From the NCBI GenBank assembly GCA_902614085.1, contig CACMJS010000001.1:186001-250000 (forward strand): DNA of 64,000 bases, read 5' to 3'. Origin of the DNA: an uncultured Alphaproteobacteria bacterium (GTDB taxonomy: Bacteria > Pseudomonadota > Alphaproteobacteria > HIMB59 > GCA-002718135). The notes under the pieces are model-generated. The model was not told the DNA's origin. It saw only the letters and a list, made by a program, of their open reading frames with translations, and ran no database searches. The number at the start of each line of letters is the position of its first letter. The first letter of the stretch is position 1. This document shows positions 20,604 to 30,149 of this stretch, piece after piece. The translations under genes and the position numbers were made by a program.

Positions 20604-21688
20604 TTTTTTTTAAAACTTTTAAAAATATTATTTACGAAATTTTGTTCATTCCATTCTGATGGCCCAGATCCTATTCTTGTTATTATTAAGTCATAAGATG
20701 GTATAATATAACATCTATTAGAGTTGTATCCTTCCAAAGCATAAGTGTCTCTTGGTAAAGATGGCCATCGAAGGCCGTCTGAATTTATCCAAAATTGATA
20801 TCCGTAAGATGAATTTAAATTTTGTGATTTTGTAGTTGCTAGGTCTATATAATCTGAAGATAATATTTTAATATTATTCCATTGTCCTTTTTTGAGCATG
20901 AAATATCCAAAGCGTGATAAATCTCTGGCTGAAATGTGAAGACCAACATGCGATGAGGTAAATGGACCTAAAAAATTTCCACCACCGTGAATATCCCAAC
21001 TAGCGTTCTCTATACCAATTATTCTAAAAAGTTTTTCATATAAATATTCATGAATATTTTTTTTTGTTATTTCAAAAAAAACAAATGAAAGTAAAGCCAC
21101 TGCTGGATCAGAATATTCCCATTGTTTTCCAGGTTCAGAAGATAAAATATCGACTGACTTTCCATATCTATTCTCACATTTTCCAATAGCAAATTCAAAT
21201 GGACCATTTTGAGGTCCAGTCACTAAGCCATAAATATCATTATTTTCTCCTTTTAAACCTGAAGTCATAGACAATAAATGGTGTAAATTGATATTTTTTT
21301 TTCTTGAGTCGTTTTTTATAAAATCTTTTGGAAGAAAATTGTAGATAGGTGTTTGTAAATTTATATCTAAATTTTTTTTAGATTTATTTTTTTTTATTTC
21401 TTCTAATAAAAACATCCATGCAATTCCAGTGAATGATTTTGTACAAGACCATATATCAAAACGACTTTGCGGCAATGTCATGAAACTATGATTTTCATAA
21501 ACTAAATAGCCATCTTTAATAATGACTGTACTTTGAGGATGGTTTCCAAAAAACAATTGTTGGCGTTTTATTTCTAGTTCAATTAAATTAAAATTGATAT
21601 TTAGTAATTTTGATGCGTGATCAGTTGATATGAGTCTCCAGCCGCCCTCAATTTCTCTATTAGGAAAGTATGAAATATCTTTACTCAT
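20600..21688 (-). CDS. Serine hydrolase of the beta-lactamase/NylB-like family
   Basis: A 362-residue protein of the class C beta-lactamase fold (COG1680 type). The nucleophile motif SxxK is Ser81-Cys-Thr-Lys84 in WSCTKSFTG. The second motif is Tyr192-Ser-Asp in WEYSDPAVALL rather than Tyr-x-Asn. HHLLSMTSGL and ARDLSRFGYFMLKKGQW are further family landmarks. There is no signal peptide, so it is likely cytoplasmic. The layout resembles esterases and 6-aminohexanoate-dimer-type hydrolases more than true beta-lactamases, so antibiotic resistance should not be inferred. It sits 20 bases downstream of dapB on the same strand. Confidence 0.8.
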   Translation of the reverse strand: MSKDISYFPNREIEGGWRLISTDHASKLLNINFNLIELEIKRQQLFFGNHPQSTVIIKDGYLVYENHSFMTLPQSRFDIWSCTKSFTGIAWMFLLEEIKKNKSKKNLDINLQTPIYNFLPKDFIKNDSRKKNINLHHLLSMTSGLKGENNDIYGLVTGPQNGPFEFAIGKCENRYGKSVDILSSEPGKQWEYSDPAVALLSFVFFEITKKNIHEYLYEKLFRIIGIENASWDIHGGGNFLGPFTSSHVGLHISARDLSRFGYFMLKKGQWNNIKILSSDYIDLATTKSQNLNSSYGYQFWINSDGLRWPSLPRDTYALEGYNSNRCYIIPSYDLIITRIGSGPSEWNEQNFVNNIFKSFKKN

Positions 21689-21708
21689 ACATTAAAATTT
21701 CAAGATAT

Positions 21709-22518
21709 TTATTTTAAAGAAATCAAATCATTCATAGAAAAAAATCCCATTTTTTTCTTTGATACAAATACTGCGGCATCAATAGCGCCTGTTACAAAAA
21801 TTGATCTGTTATTAGCCTTATGCACTAAATCTATTCTGTCATTTGATCCTATAAAACTTACTGTGTGCTCACCTGCAATTTCACCGCCTCTTGTTACAGA
21901 AAAACCAATGTCGCCTTTTTTTCTAGATATTAGTTTTTTTGTACGATCTAAAACTTTTGAGTTATTTAACTTAGTTTTTCTACCTGCAGCAGCATACTCG
22001 CCAAGAGATAATGCAGTTCCAGAGGGGGCATCTTTTTTATGTTTGTGATGAGTCTCAGCAATTTCAATATCATAATCAGTATCTTTTAAGGCTGATGCTG
22101 TTTGTTTTACTAAGTTAAATAGTAAGTTAACACCCAAGCTCATGTTAGAAGACATGAGTATCGGTATTTTTTTAGAATAACTTTTTACTTTCTTTTTTTG
22201 TGCGTCTGTCATTCCAGTTGTACCAATAACAACTGCCGTTTTATTTGCAGAAGCGATTTTAAGATTATCTAAAGTGGACTCAGGTGTTGTAAAATCAATG
22301 ATGACATTTGCTTCTTTGATTAACTGAGCTGCATTAGCTGTAACCAATTTTGCAGAGTGTATACTTGAAACTTTGTTTAAGGGTTTGTTTATATTTTTAT
22401 GTTTTTTGTGTTCAAAACCACCGACAAATTCTAAATTTTTATTTTGTAAAATTTGTTTCGATATTTCCTGACCCATTCGGCCAAGACAACCTGCAACTGC
22501 TATTTTAATTTTTGCCAT
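21709..22518 (-). CDS. dapB: 4-hydroxy-tetrahydrodipicolinate reductase
   Basis: NAD(P)H-dependent reductase of the diaminopimelate/lysine pathway, 269 residues. The Rossmann fingerprint is AVAGCLGRMGQEI. IDFTTPEST and GTTGMTDAQ follow. The catalytic region ETHHKHKKDAPSGTAL carries the conserved His-His and Lys, and GEIAGEHTVSF is typical. It lies at the end of a dnaK-dnaJ-dapB run on the minus strand, an arrangement seen in other alphaproteobacteria. Confidence 0.96.
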   Translation of the reverse strand: MAKIKIAVAGCLGRMGQEISKQILQNKNLEFVGGFEHKKHKNINKPLNKVSSIHSAKLVTANAAQLIKEANVIIDFTTPESTLDNLKIASANKTAVVIGTTGMTDAQKKKVKSYSKKIPILMSSNMSLGVNLLFNLVKQTASALKDTDYDIEIAETHHKHKKDAPSGTALSLGEYAAAGRKTKLNNSKVLDRTKKLISRKKGDIGFSVTRGGEIAGEHTVSFIGSNDRIDLVHKANNRSIFVTGAIDAAVFVSKKKMGFFSMNDLISLK

Positions 22519-22559
22519 AAAAACTTCTTATACTTTGGTGATTGTAAGTTGAAAAGAAA

Positions 22560-23693
22560 TTAAGTTAAATCTTCCCAGACTTCTTTTAATTTTGAGAAAA
22601 AACCTTGCGATTTTGGGCTATGTTTTTTCGATGTCCCACCTTCATTTTCAAACTCTCTCAAAATATCTTTTTGTTTGCTATTTAGGTTAACTGGTATTTC
22701 AACGTTTGCTTGCACATACATATCTCCACGTCTACTTTGTCGAAGTATACTCATTCCTTTGCCACGAAGTCTAAATTGTGTCTCAGATTGAGTTCCCGCT
22801 GGAATATTAAGTCTGGCTTTTTTTCCCTCTATTGTTGGTACTTCTATTTCGCCACCTAAAATAGCAGTAGTGATTGAAATTGGTATTTCACAAAATAAAT
22901 TTTCTTCTTCTCTTTCAAAGAGTTTATCTTTTTGAACTTCAACAAAAATATAGAGATCCCCATTTCCTGCACCTCTTTCACCAGGCTCACCTTCTCCAGC
23001 TATGCGAATTCTTGTACCTGTATCAACACCAGCGGGAATAGTAACTGAAATTGTTTTCTGTTTTTTAATATTTCCAGTTCCAGAACATTTAAGACATGGA
23101 TTTTTTATACTTGAACCTTCTCCACCACATGTAGGGCATGGTCTTTCAATTGAAAAGAATCCTTGTTGAGATCGAACTTTTCCTGCACCACCACAAGTAG
23201 AGCAAGTACTTGGTCCAGATTTATCTGCACTTCCAGTTGCTGCACAAGCATCACAGCCAACGTATGTAGGTATTCTTATTTGTGGTTTCTTTCCAGTGAA
23301 AGCTTCGAATAGTGAAACGGACATATTATAACGAAGATCACTTCCTCTTTGAGGTCCTCGTCTTCTTGATGATTGTCCTCCAAAACCCCCACCAAAGAAC
23401 TCTTCAAAGATATCAGAAAAGCCACCTGCAAAATCTCCAAAGCCTTGAGCTCCACCCATTCCACCTTGTTTGAAAGCGTCATGTCCATATTGATCATAAG
23501 CTGATCTTTTTTCTGAATCTTTTAGAACTTCATAAGCAGCAGCTGCTTCTTTGAATTTTCTTTCAGCTGTTTTGTCATCCTTGTTACGATCAGGATGATA
23601 TTTCATGGCTTGTTTTCTATAAGCTTTTTTTATTTCATCTTCACTGGCATTTCGTTGAACACCTAGTATCTCATAGAAATCTTTATCAGCCAC
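22560..23693 (-). CDS. dnaJ: Chaperone DnaJ
   Basis: Hsp40 co-chaperone of DnaK, 377 residues. It has a J domain (residues 1-70) with the HPD motif in YHPDRNKDD, a Gly/Phe-rich linker with several GGF repeats, and four CxxCxGxG-type zinc repeats ([32 protein letters not shown]; the first is slightly degenerate). C-terminal substrate-binding domains follow. It starts 28 bases after dnaK, with a GGAGGAG ribosome site. Confidence 0.97.
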   Translation of the reverse strand: MADKDFYEILGVQRNASEDEIKKAYRKQAMKYHPDRNKDDKTAERKFKEAAAAYEVLKDSEKRSAYDQYGHDAFKQGGMGGAQGFGDFAGGFSDIFEEFFGGGFGGQSSRRRGPQRGSDLRYNMSVSLFEAFTGKKPQIRIPTYVGCDACAATGSADKSGPSTCSTCGGAGKVRSQQGFFSIERPCPTCGGEGSSIKNPCLKCSGTGNIKKQKTISVTIPAGVDTGTRIRIAGEGEPGERGAGNGDLYIFVEVQKDKLFEREEENLFCEIPISITTAILGGEIEVPTIEGKKARLNIPAGTQSETQFRLRGKGMSILRQSRRGDMYVQANVEIPVNLNSKQKDILREFENEGGTSKKHSPKSQGFFSKLKEVWEDLT

Positions 23694-23721
23694 ATCTCCT
23701 CCTTATAAAAATTATGGAGCG

Positions 23722-25644
23722 TTAATCTTTTTTATCTTCGTCTACTTCTTCAAATTCTGCATCTACAACTTTTTCATCTTTTGTATTATCAGCTGATGGT
23801 TCAGCACCAGATGGATCAGGTTGAGGTCCAGCACCTTGAGGGTTTTGTTTATAAATTGCCTCACCCATTTTAAGAGATGACTGAACAAGTGCTTCAGTTT
23901 TAGATTTTATAGCTTCTAAGTCGTCACCGTCTTTTACTTTCTTAAGCTCTTCAATATCCTCTGTGATTTTATTTCTATCAGCTTCAGGAATTTTATCTCC
24001 GTGCTCTTTTAAGTTCTTTTCAGTTTCATTAATTAAACTATCAGCATGGTTTCTAGTATCAACAGCTTCTCTTTTCTTTTTGTCAGCTTCGGCATTTTCT
24101 TCTGCTTCTTTGACCATTTTTTCAATCTCTTCATCTGATAATCCACCAGAAGCCTGGATCTTGATTTGTTGCTCTTTTCCAGTTGATTTATCTTTAGCCG
24201 AAACATTTACGATGCCGTTTGCATCGATATCAAAAGTTACTTCAATTTGAGGCATCCCTCTTGCGGCAGGTGGAATACCTACTAAATCAAACTGACCTAG
24301 TAATTTGTTGTCAGCAGCCATCTCTCTTTCACCTTGAAACACTCTAATTGTTACTGCGCTCTGATTATCTTCAGCTGTAGAAAATACCTGGCTCTTCTTT
24401 GTTGGGATAGTTGTGTTTTTATCAATTAGTTTTGTGAATACACCTCCAAGTGTTTCAATACCAAGTGATAAAGGTGTAACATCAAGTAATAATACATCTT
24501 TGACATCACCTTGTAATACGCCTGCTTGAATAGCAGCACCAGATGCTACAACTTCATCTGGGTTAACACCTTTGTTAGGTTCTTTACCAAAGAAGTTTTT
24601 TACTATCTCTGTTACTTTAGGCATTCTTGTCATACCACCAACTAAAATAACATCATCAATTTCAGCAGCTTGTAAACCGGCATCTTTAAGTGCCATTTCG
24701 CAAGGTTTTAAACTTTGGTTCAAAAGTTCTCCTACGATAGCTTCAAGTTTTGCTCTCGATAACTTAATCGTTAAATGTTTAGGACCAGATTGATCAGCTG
24801 TTATGAATGGTAAGTTAACTTCTGTTTCAGTTGAACTTGACAATTCAATTTTTGCTTTCTCAGCAGCCTCTTTCAAACGTTGAAGGGCAAGTTTATCTGA
24901 ACGTAAATCAATACCATTATCTTTTTTGAATTCATCAGCGAGATAATCAATGATTTTAAGATCAAAATCTTCACCACCAAGGTGTGTATCACCATTGGTT
25001 GATTTAACTTCAAAAACACCGTCGCCTATTTCTAAGATGGAAATATCAAATGTACCTCCACCAAGATCATAAACAGCAACAGTACCTGTTTTCTTTTTAT
25101 CTAAACCATATGCTAACGCTGCAGCAGTAGGTTCGTTAATAATTCTTAAAACTTCTAGTCCAGCTATTTTTCCAGCATCTTTTGTTGCTTGTCTTTGAGC
25201 ATCATTAAAATATGCAGGAACTGTTATAACTGCTTGTGTAACGGTATCTCCTAAATAAGACTCAGCCGTCTCTTTCATTTTTTGTAAAATAAATGCACTA
25301 ATTTGACTTGGACTATATTTATCTCCACGTGCTTCTACCCAAGCATCACCGTTATCACCTTTTACTATTTTATAAGGTACTAGTCCGCTGTCAGACTTAA
25401 CAGCTTCATCCTCAAATGTTCTTCCGATTAATCTTTTTATGGCAAATAAAGTATTTTCAGAATTAGTTACTGCTTGTCTTTTAGCTGATTGTCCAACAAG
25501 TTTTTCTTTTGTGTCACTGAATGCTACCATTGAAGGAGTTGTTCTTCCACCCTCAGAGTTTTCAATTACTTTTGCTTCCTTACCGTCCATTACTGCAACG
25601 CAGGAGTTTGTAGTACCTAAATCAATACCAATTACTTTTGCCAT
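23722..25644 (-). CDS. dnaK: Chaperone DnaK (Hsp70)
   Basis: Major Hsp70, 640 residues. The ATPase domain has [49 protein letters not shown] and [11 protein letters not shown]. The substrate-binding domain has [19 protein letters not shown] Gly/Pro-rich tail ends EEVDEDKKD, close to the usual EEVK-type C terminus. It is preceded by an RpoH-type promoter (25697-25724). grpE and hrcA lie upstream as a separate unit. Confidence 0.98.
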   Translation of the reverse strand: MAKVIGIDLGTTNSCVAVMDGKEAKVIENSEGGRTTPSMVAFSDTKEKLVGQSAKRQAVTNSENTLFAIKRLIGRTFEDEAVKSDSGLVPYKIVKGDNGDAWVEARGDKYSPSQISAFILQKMKETAESYLGDTVTQAVITVPAYFNDAQRQATKDAGKIAGLEVLRIINEPTAAALAYGLDKKKTGTVAVYDLGGGTFDISILEIGDGVFEVKSTNGDTHLGGEDFDLKIIDYLADEFKKDNGIDLRSDKLALQRLKEAAEKAKIELSSSTETEVNLPFITADQSGPKHLTIKLSRAKLEAIVGELLNQSLKPCEMALKDAGLQAAEIDDVILVGGMTRMPKVTEIVKNFFGKEPNKGVNPDEVVASGAAIQAGVLQGDVKDVLLLDVTPLSLGIETLGGVFTKLIDKNTTIPTKKSQVFSTAEDNQSAVTIRVFQGEREMAADNKLLGQFDLVGIPPAARGMPQIEVTFDIDANGIVNVSAKDKSTGKEQQIKIQASGGLSDEEIEKMVKEAEENAEADKKKREAVDTRNHADSLINETEKNLKEHGDKIPEADRNKITEDIEELKKVKDGDDLEAIKSKTEALVQSSLKMGEAIYKQNPQGAGPQPDPSGAEPSADNTKDEKVVDAEFEEVDEDKKD

Positions 25645-25696
25645 ATTTTTTATCCTCTTTACTTAATTATTTACCAACCAACATTGGCTACATTAG

Positions 25697-25724
25697 ATAT
25701 GGGAAAAAAGTTTTAAAATACAAG
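25697..25724 (-). promoter_or_regulatory. RpoH (sigma-32)-type heat-shock promoter of dnaK
   Basis: Minus strand: CTTGTA (25724-25719), a 15-base spacer, then CCCATAT (25703-25697). This fits the sigma-32 pattern CTTGAA-N13-17-CCCAT. It predicts a 5' leader of about 45 bases before dnaK. No CIRCE inverted repeat is visible here. Confidence 0.7.
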
Positions 25725-25769
25725 GATGTTTGGGATTTATATTAAAAAATACAAGCAAATTAAGGCTTT

Positions 25770-26441
25770 TTATGACTTTTCTTTACTCTCATTTTCAGGA
25801 TTATCTTCTTCTTTTTCTTCTTTAGGCTCTTCTGTTTTAGCGACTGGTTTTTTAGAAACTCCGACCATTGCTGCTCTGAGCAATCGGTCATGCATTGTAT
25901 AGCCAGATTGGACTTCTTGTACTACTGTTCCTTCTTCAACTTCATTATTTTCAACTTCCATCATTGCTTGATGAAAATTATGGTCAAATTTTTGATTTAA
26001 AGTTTCAATTTTTTTGACACCGTGTTTTTCAAGAGTACTTTTGTATTCTTTAAGCACCATTTTTAAACCATCGATAAGATTTTTTATACTTTCTGGATGA
26101 TTTTCATCTTCTGGTAAAGCATCTAGCGCTCTTTCTAAATTATCTCCTGGCGATAGAATGTCTCTTGCTAAATTTATGCTACCAAACTTTATTGTTTCAA
26201 CTTTTTCTCGTTCAAATCTTTTTCTAAGATTTTCCATTTCAGCGAGTAACCTAATTTTTTCTTCTTTTAGTGTTTCAATTTCTTTTTCTAAGCTGTCTTC
26301 TTCTGAATTCTCATCTTCAGTTGTCTCTCCTGTATCTGTGTTTTCTTGAGTATCATTATTATCTTCATCGTTTTCAATATTCTCAGAATCAGGTTCTTTT
26401 ATTTCTTCTTGTTGGTTATCTTCTTCTTTTTTTTCAACCAT
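25770..26441 (-). CDS. grpE: Nucleotide exchange factor GrpE
   Basis: Releases ADP from DnaK. The 223-residue protein has a long acidic, low-complexity N terminus (residues 1-50, mostly Glu/Asp/Asn/Thr), then the coiled coil EKIRLLAEMENLRKRFEREK. The GrpE core carries DNLERALDAL, FDHNFHQAMMEV and the C-terminal signature VVQEVQSGYTMHDRLLRAAMVGVS. It ends in another charged tail. Its ATG overlaps the hrcA stop (TAATG), so the two are coupled. Confidence 0.95.
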   Translation of the reverse strand: MVEKKEEDNQQEEIKEPDSENIENDEDNNDTQENTDTGETTEDENSEEDSLEKEIETLKEEKIRLLAEMENLRKRFEREKVETIKFGSINLARDILSPGDNLERALDALPEDENHPESIKNLIDGLKMVLKEYKSTLEKHGVKKIETLNQKFDHNFHQAMMEVENNEVEEGTVVQEVQSGYTMHDRLLRAAMVGVSKKPVAKTEEPKEEKEEDNPENESKEKS

Positions 26442-27487
26442 TAATCAATCACCTTTCCAATAATTTTAGACGTATAATCAACAAGAGGAACTATTTTGGA
26501 GTAGTTTAGTCTTGTTGGTCCAACTACACCTATAGCTCCTATAATTTCTTGATCATTGTTTTTATATGGGGCCATTACCATAGAAAGACCAGAGTGTTTA
26601 AACAAAAAATTTTTTGATCCAATAAAAATCTGAACCCCTTTTGCTTTTCCTGCGGTTTCTAATATATCCACAAAACTAGATTTTTTCTCAATTTCATCAA
26701 AAAGATTTCTAATTTGATCTAAATCTTTCGAAACAATTTCATCTTTTAATAAATTTGATTGACCATGTAGAAAAATGTAAGGATTTTTACTATTAGGCTG
26801 AGTTTCAATAATACCCTGTTGAATTAACTTTGAAGAAATTAATTCTAGTTCATTTTGTGAATTTTTTATTTCTGTTTGAATAAATCTTTTTATTTGAGAG
26901 ATATTTTTGTTAGTAAACTTTGATGTAAGATAGTTTGAGGCCTGTATTAATAATGAACTATTATACTTTCCATTATCTTCAATTATACGATTTTCTACTT
27001 CTCCATTCTCATAAGCAAGAATAAGCATTAATTGGCTACTATTTAATCTAATAAACTCAACATGCTTTATGTTTTTTTGAAATTTTGGTGCAATAACTAT
27101 TCCTGCATAACTCGATAATCCTGAAATTGCCTTGGAAGCAACATCGAGCACCTCTTCATAAGATTTTCCCTTTGTTAAACACTGTTGTTTAATATTTTCT
27201 TTATCTATTTTTGAAATTCTTCCAAACTCTAAAAGTCCGTCGACAAAAAACCTCATCCCTTTCTCAGTAGGCATTCTACCTGCTGATCTATGCGGGGCGT
27301 ACAGTAGTCCTTCTTTTTGTAAATTTGATAAAATGGATCTAATTGAAGCTGAGGAAAGATTTAAACCTCCCATTTTCATAATAGTTTCTGATCCTGCTGG
27401 AGAGCCGGTTTTAAGATATGACTCAACTAATTTTTTAAAAATTAATTTCGATCTGTCATTAATTTGTGCATATACATTATCAGACAT
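26441..27487 (-). CDS. hrcA: Heat-inducible transcription repressor HrcA
   Basis: Repressor that binds CIRCE operators, 348 residues. An N-terminal winged helix (about 1-90) holds the family segments LVESYLKTGSPAGSETI and LSSASIRSILSNLQKEGLL, then HRSAGRMPTEKGMRFFVDGL; the C-terminal half forms the regulatory domain. No CIRCE element is visible upstream of any heat-shock gene in this window, so its likely target (groESL in other alphaproteobacteria) lies elsewhere. It is divergent from rph. Confidence 0.95.
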   Translation of the reverse strand: MSDNVYAQINDRSKLIFKKLVESYLKTGSPAGSETIMKMGGLNLSSASIRSILSNLQKEGLLYAPHRSAGRMPTEKGMRFFVDGLLEFGRISKIDKENIKQQCLTKGKSYEEVLDVASKAISGLSSYAGIVIAPKFQKNIKHVEFIRLNSSQLMLILAYENGEVENRIIEDNGKYNSSLLIQASNYLTSKFTNKNISQIKRFIQTEIKNSQNELELISSKLIQQGIIETQPNSKNPYIFLHGQSNLLKDEIVSKDLDQIRNLFDEIEKKSSFVDILETAGKAKGVQIFIGSKNFLFKHSGLSMVMAPYKNNDQEIIGAIGVVGPTRLNYSKIVPLVDYTSKIIGKVID

Positions 27488-27534
27488 AAGAATTTTATTT
27501 AAAAATAATATTTATCTACTATTATTAAATTTAT

Positions 27535-28245
27535 ATGAGAAAAGATAGATCCTTCAATCAAATGCGTGAAATTTCATTTGAGAAAGATGTAAATATTCAT
27601 GCTGATGGTTCATGCTTAGTAAAGTTTGGTAACACACATGTTCTTTGTCTTGCAACTATTGATGAGAAAGTTCCTCACTGGTTAAAAAATACTGGTAAAG
27701 GTTGGGTTACAGCAGAATATGGCATGATACCAAGATCAACAAATACTAGAATGGACAGAGAGGCTGCAAAAGGAAAGCAGTCAGGTAGAACGCAAGAAAT
27801 ACAGAGGTTAATTGGACGTAGCTTAAGATCTATTGTGGATCTTTCAAACCTTGGAGAGCGTCAAATAAAAATAGACTGTGATGTAATTCAAGCAGATGGC
27901 GGGACAAGAACCGCTTCTATCAGTGGTGGTTTTATTTCTTTATATCTGGCAATAGAAAAATTAAAGAATAATTATAATCTCCAAAAACCTATTATCAAAA
28001 ACTTTATAGGGGCAGTATCAACTGGCATAGTGGAAAATAAAGCATTATTGGATCTAGATTATAGGGAAGACTCCGAAGCTCAAGTAGATGCAAATTTTGT
28101 AATTTGTGATTCAGATGAAATATCTGAAATTCAAGTTACTGGTGAAGAATTTTTTTTCAATGATGCTCAGTTTACAGAAATGTTTTCACTAGCAAAAATT
28201 GGGGTTAAAGAAATAATTTCTAAACAAAAAGAGGCTTTGAAATAA
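27535..28245 (+). CDS. rph: Ribonuclease PH
   Basis: Phosphorolytic 3'-5' exoribonuclease trimming tRNA precursors, 236 residues. Conserved segments include VLCLATIDEKVP, GWVTAEYGMIPRSTN, KGKQSGRTQEIQRLIGRSLR (phosphate-binding Arg) and IDCDVIQADGGTRTASISG. Divergent from hrcA with 47 bases between; rdgB follows after a single base. Confidence 0.97.
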   Translation: MRKDRSFNQMREISFEKDVNIHADGSCLVKFGNTHVLCLATIDEKVPHWLKNTGKGWVTAEYGMIPRSTNTRMDREAAKGKQSGRTQEIQRLIGRSLRSIVDLSNLGERQIKIDCDVIQADGGTRTASISGGFISLYLAIEKLKNNYNLQKPIIKNFIGAVSTGIVENKALLDLDYREDSEAQVDANFVICDSDEISEIQVTGEEFFFNDAQFTEMFSLAKIGVKEIISKQKEALK

Positions 28246-28246
28246 A

Positions 28247-28828
28247 TTGAAGCAATTATTATTTTTCTCAAATAATAAAAATAAAATAATTGAAATTAAA
28301 AAAATTTTTAAAAAATTTAATTTTGATCTTCTTTCGCTAAATGATCTAAACATAAGTGAAGAGCCAGAAGAAAGCGGTCAAACATTTGAGGAAAATGCAA
28401 AAATAAAATCAGACCACGGATTTAATAAAACTGGTATTCCTTGTTTTGCAGATGACTCAGGCATATGTATTGAAAGCTTAAATTGGAAACCTGGTGTTCT
28501 TTCAAAAAGATTTTTAAATAATTTTAAAAATAAAGAAGTCTGTTTTAAAAGTATTTTTAAAAGTATTAAAAATAGCGGCAAACAAAATGCTTATTTTAAA
28601 ACTTCAATAAGTTTAACAATTAATAAAAATCAAAACATTATTTTTAATGGCAAAATTTATGGAAGAATTTCTGAACAAATTAAGGGTAGTTTTGGTTTTG
28701 GTTATGACCCAATATTCATTCCTAAAAATTATAATAAAACATTAGCTGAACTAAGTACTAAAGATAAAAATGAAATCAGTCACAGGTCTATAGCTGTAAA
28801 TAAATTAATAAACTTTTTATCTAATTAA
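28247..28828 (+). CDS. rdgB: dITP/XTP pyrophosphatase
   Basis: House-cleaning NTP pyrophosphatase that removes (d)ITP and XTP, 193 residues. The family pattern is SNNKNKIIEIKKIF at the N terminus, EESGQTFEENAKIKS, CFADDSGICIESL (catalytic Asp pair), GSFGFGYDPIFIP and ISHRSIAVNKL. The start codon is TTG, one base after the rph stop; no better start is near. Its 3' end overlaps the convergent lpoA-like gene by eight bases. Confidence 0.94.
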   Translation: MKQLLFFSNNKNKIIEIKKIFKKFNFDLLSLNDLNISEEPEESGQTFEENAKIKSDHGFNKTGIPCFADDSGICIESLNWKPGVLSKRFLNNFKNKEVCFKSIFKSIKNSGKQNAYFKTSISLTINKNQNIIFNGKIYGRISEQIKGSFGFGYDPIFIPKNYNKTLAELSTKDKNEISHRSIAVNKLINFLSN

Positions 28829-30149
28829 TGACAAAAGAATTTCCGTTACTTATCTTTAGAATGTCCAAATTTCTTTCAATCATATTATTTTTAAAATAAA
28901 AATTTCCATCAATACCATCAAATTTTTTATTTGGATTGTTTAGTAACTCAATAACATCTCCAAATTTATATTCTTTGGTATAAATGAAGTTTATTAAACC
29001 CATCAAATCATATGGTAATGTTGAAATTCTTAAAAACTCTTCTTCATATATTTCCATATAGTTATTAATTAAGTTTATTCTCCTTGTTTCAGGAATGCCT
29101 GGAAAGATTGCTCCCTGCAATGAGGGTTCATAAAAGAAAGTTTTATCATCTATTACTCCAGTGCCCATAAACTGAACAATATTAGGATCTATGTCGTAAT
29201 ATGGGAGAAGAGGCGCAACTTGTAATAGATTTAAACCGTAGTCTGCGATCAGGATATGGGTAAAATCATAGTCGCTAGTAGTTTTAAATCTTTCTAATTT
29301 TTTTAACCTTTTTTTTGATTTTTCATCTTTTTTAGAAGATAAAATCTGTTTTTGCCTATTTAATTCATATTTTCTTAACTCATATTTTCCTAGTTCTTTT
29401 ATTGAATCTCTTACATTAGATAAGTCGTCTTTATACGAGGATCTATTTACTAAGATTGCCGGACTTTCAAAAATTACCTCATCTACATAACTGTTTATTA
29501 AATATCCGTATTCATTTTCAGGATAAAGGAGGGCTACTTTTGCACCTTCTTTTAAATATAGAAGAAGTTGAGAGAGTTCATTTTTAGGGAAAAAGTTCAA
29601 TAAATAAACGCAATCATTAGCAAGTGAAGATCTAGAGGAAAATGAGAAAAAAATTACATTATGATTGCAGTAATTATTTAAAATTTTTGTATGTTTTGTT
29701 TGAACAGGCCCAAGGAATAATCGACCTGGTGAAAGATTACTTTCTATAATATTTTTTAGGTCTATTTCGGTTTCGAAAAATTCTATTTGTAAATTAATAT
29801 TCTTTATTTCTAAGTTATAAATTGCTAACTCATAAGAATTTAAAAATTGTTTTGTTATTTTTTCATCATCATTTTTTGCAAATAAAGCAATAATTGTTTT
29901 GTCTAGGACAACATGGTCTAGACTCTTATTTTGTTTAATTTGTGTATTTTCTTTTTTTTCAATTACTTTTTTTTCATTTATTATATCAACTGATTTATCA
30001 GAAATGTTTGTTTCTTGAGAACTTTTTGTATCTTGCTTAGAGAGATTTACTGGGGTACACGAAATAATAAATATAAATATATAAATAATGGATAAAATTA
30101 TTAATGGTCTTTCAATTGTAGCAACGCCTATTGGGAATTTAGATGACAT
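28821..30149 (-). CDS. LpoA-like lipoprotein, penicillin-binding protein activator family
   Basis: Predicted lipoprotein with a type I periplasmic-binding fold. The N terminus has a hydrophobic segment (IILSIIYIFIFII) ending in a lipobox-like IISC with Cys30. A Lys/Asn/Ser-rich linker follows to about residue 80. Later segments RLFLGPVQTKHTKIL, KVALLYPENEYGYLI and VQFMGTGVIDD are typical of this fold. In many proteobacteria lpoA (yraM) is divergent from rsmI (yraL), exactly as here. The only conventional start in frame (30149) lies 62 bases inside rsmI, so the divergent genes appear to overlap at their 5' ends. Confidence 0.75.
   Translation of the reverse strand: MSSKFPIGVATIERPLIILSIIYIFIFIISCTPVNLSKQDTKSSQETNISDKSVDIINEKKVIEKKENTQIKQNKSLDHVVLDKTIIALFAKNDDEKITKQFLNSYELAIYNLEIKNINLQIEFFETEIDLKNIIESNLSPGRLFLGPVQTKHTKILNNYCNHNVIFFSFSSRSSLANDCVYLLNFFPKNELSQLLLYLKEGAKVALLYPENEYGYLINSYVDEVIFESPAILVNRSSYKDDLSNVRDSIKELGKYELRKYELNRQKQILSSKKDEKSKKRLKKLERFKTTSDYDFTHILIADYGLNLLQVAPLLPYYDIDPNIVQFMGTGVIDDKTFFYEPSLQGAIFPGIPETRRINLINNYMEIYEEEFLRISTLPYDLMGLINFIYTKEYKFGDVIELLNNPNKKFDGIDGNFYFKNNMIERNLDILKISNGNSFVIN

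Noticed and set aside
20600..21688. Antibiotic-resistance beta-lactamase
   Set aside because: Has the SxxK fold motif but Tyr-Ser-Asp in place of Tyr-x-Asn and no signal peptide, so a cytoplasmic esterase/amide hydrolase is more likely.
25326..25331. CACGTG hexamer inside dnaK considered as a parS half
   Set aside because: The flanks (CTC before, CTT after) do not extend the TTTCACGTGAAA palindrome.
25645..25769. Search for a CIRCE operator upstream of dnaK, grpE and hrcA
   Set aside because: No TTAGCACTC/GAGTGCTAA-like inverted repeat is visible; an RpoH-type promoter explains the dnaK control region.
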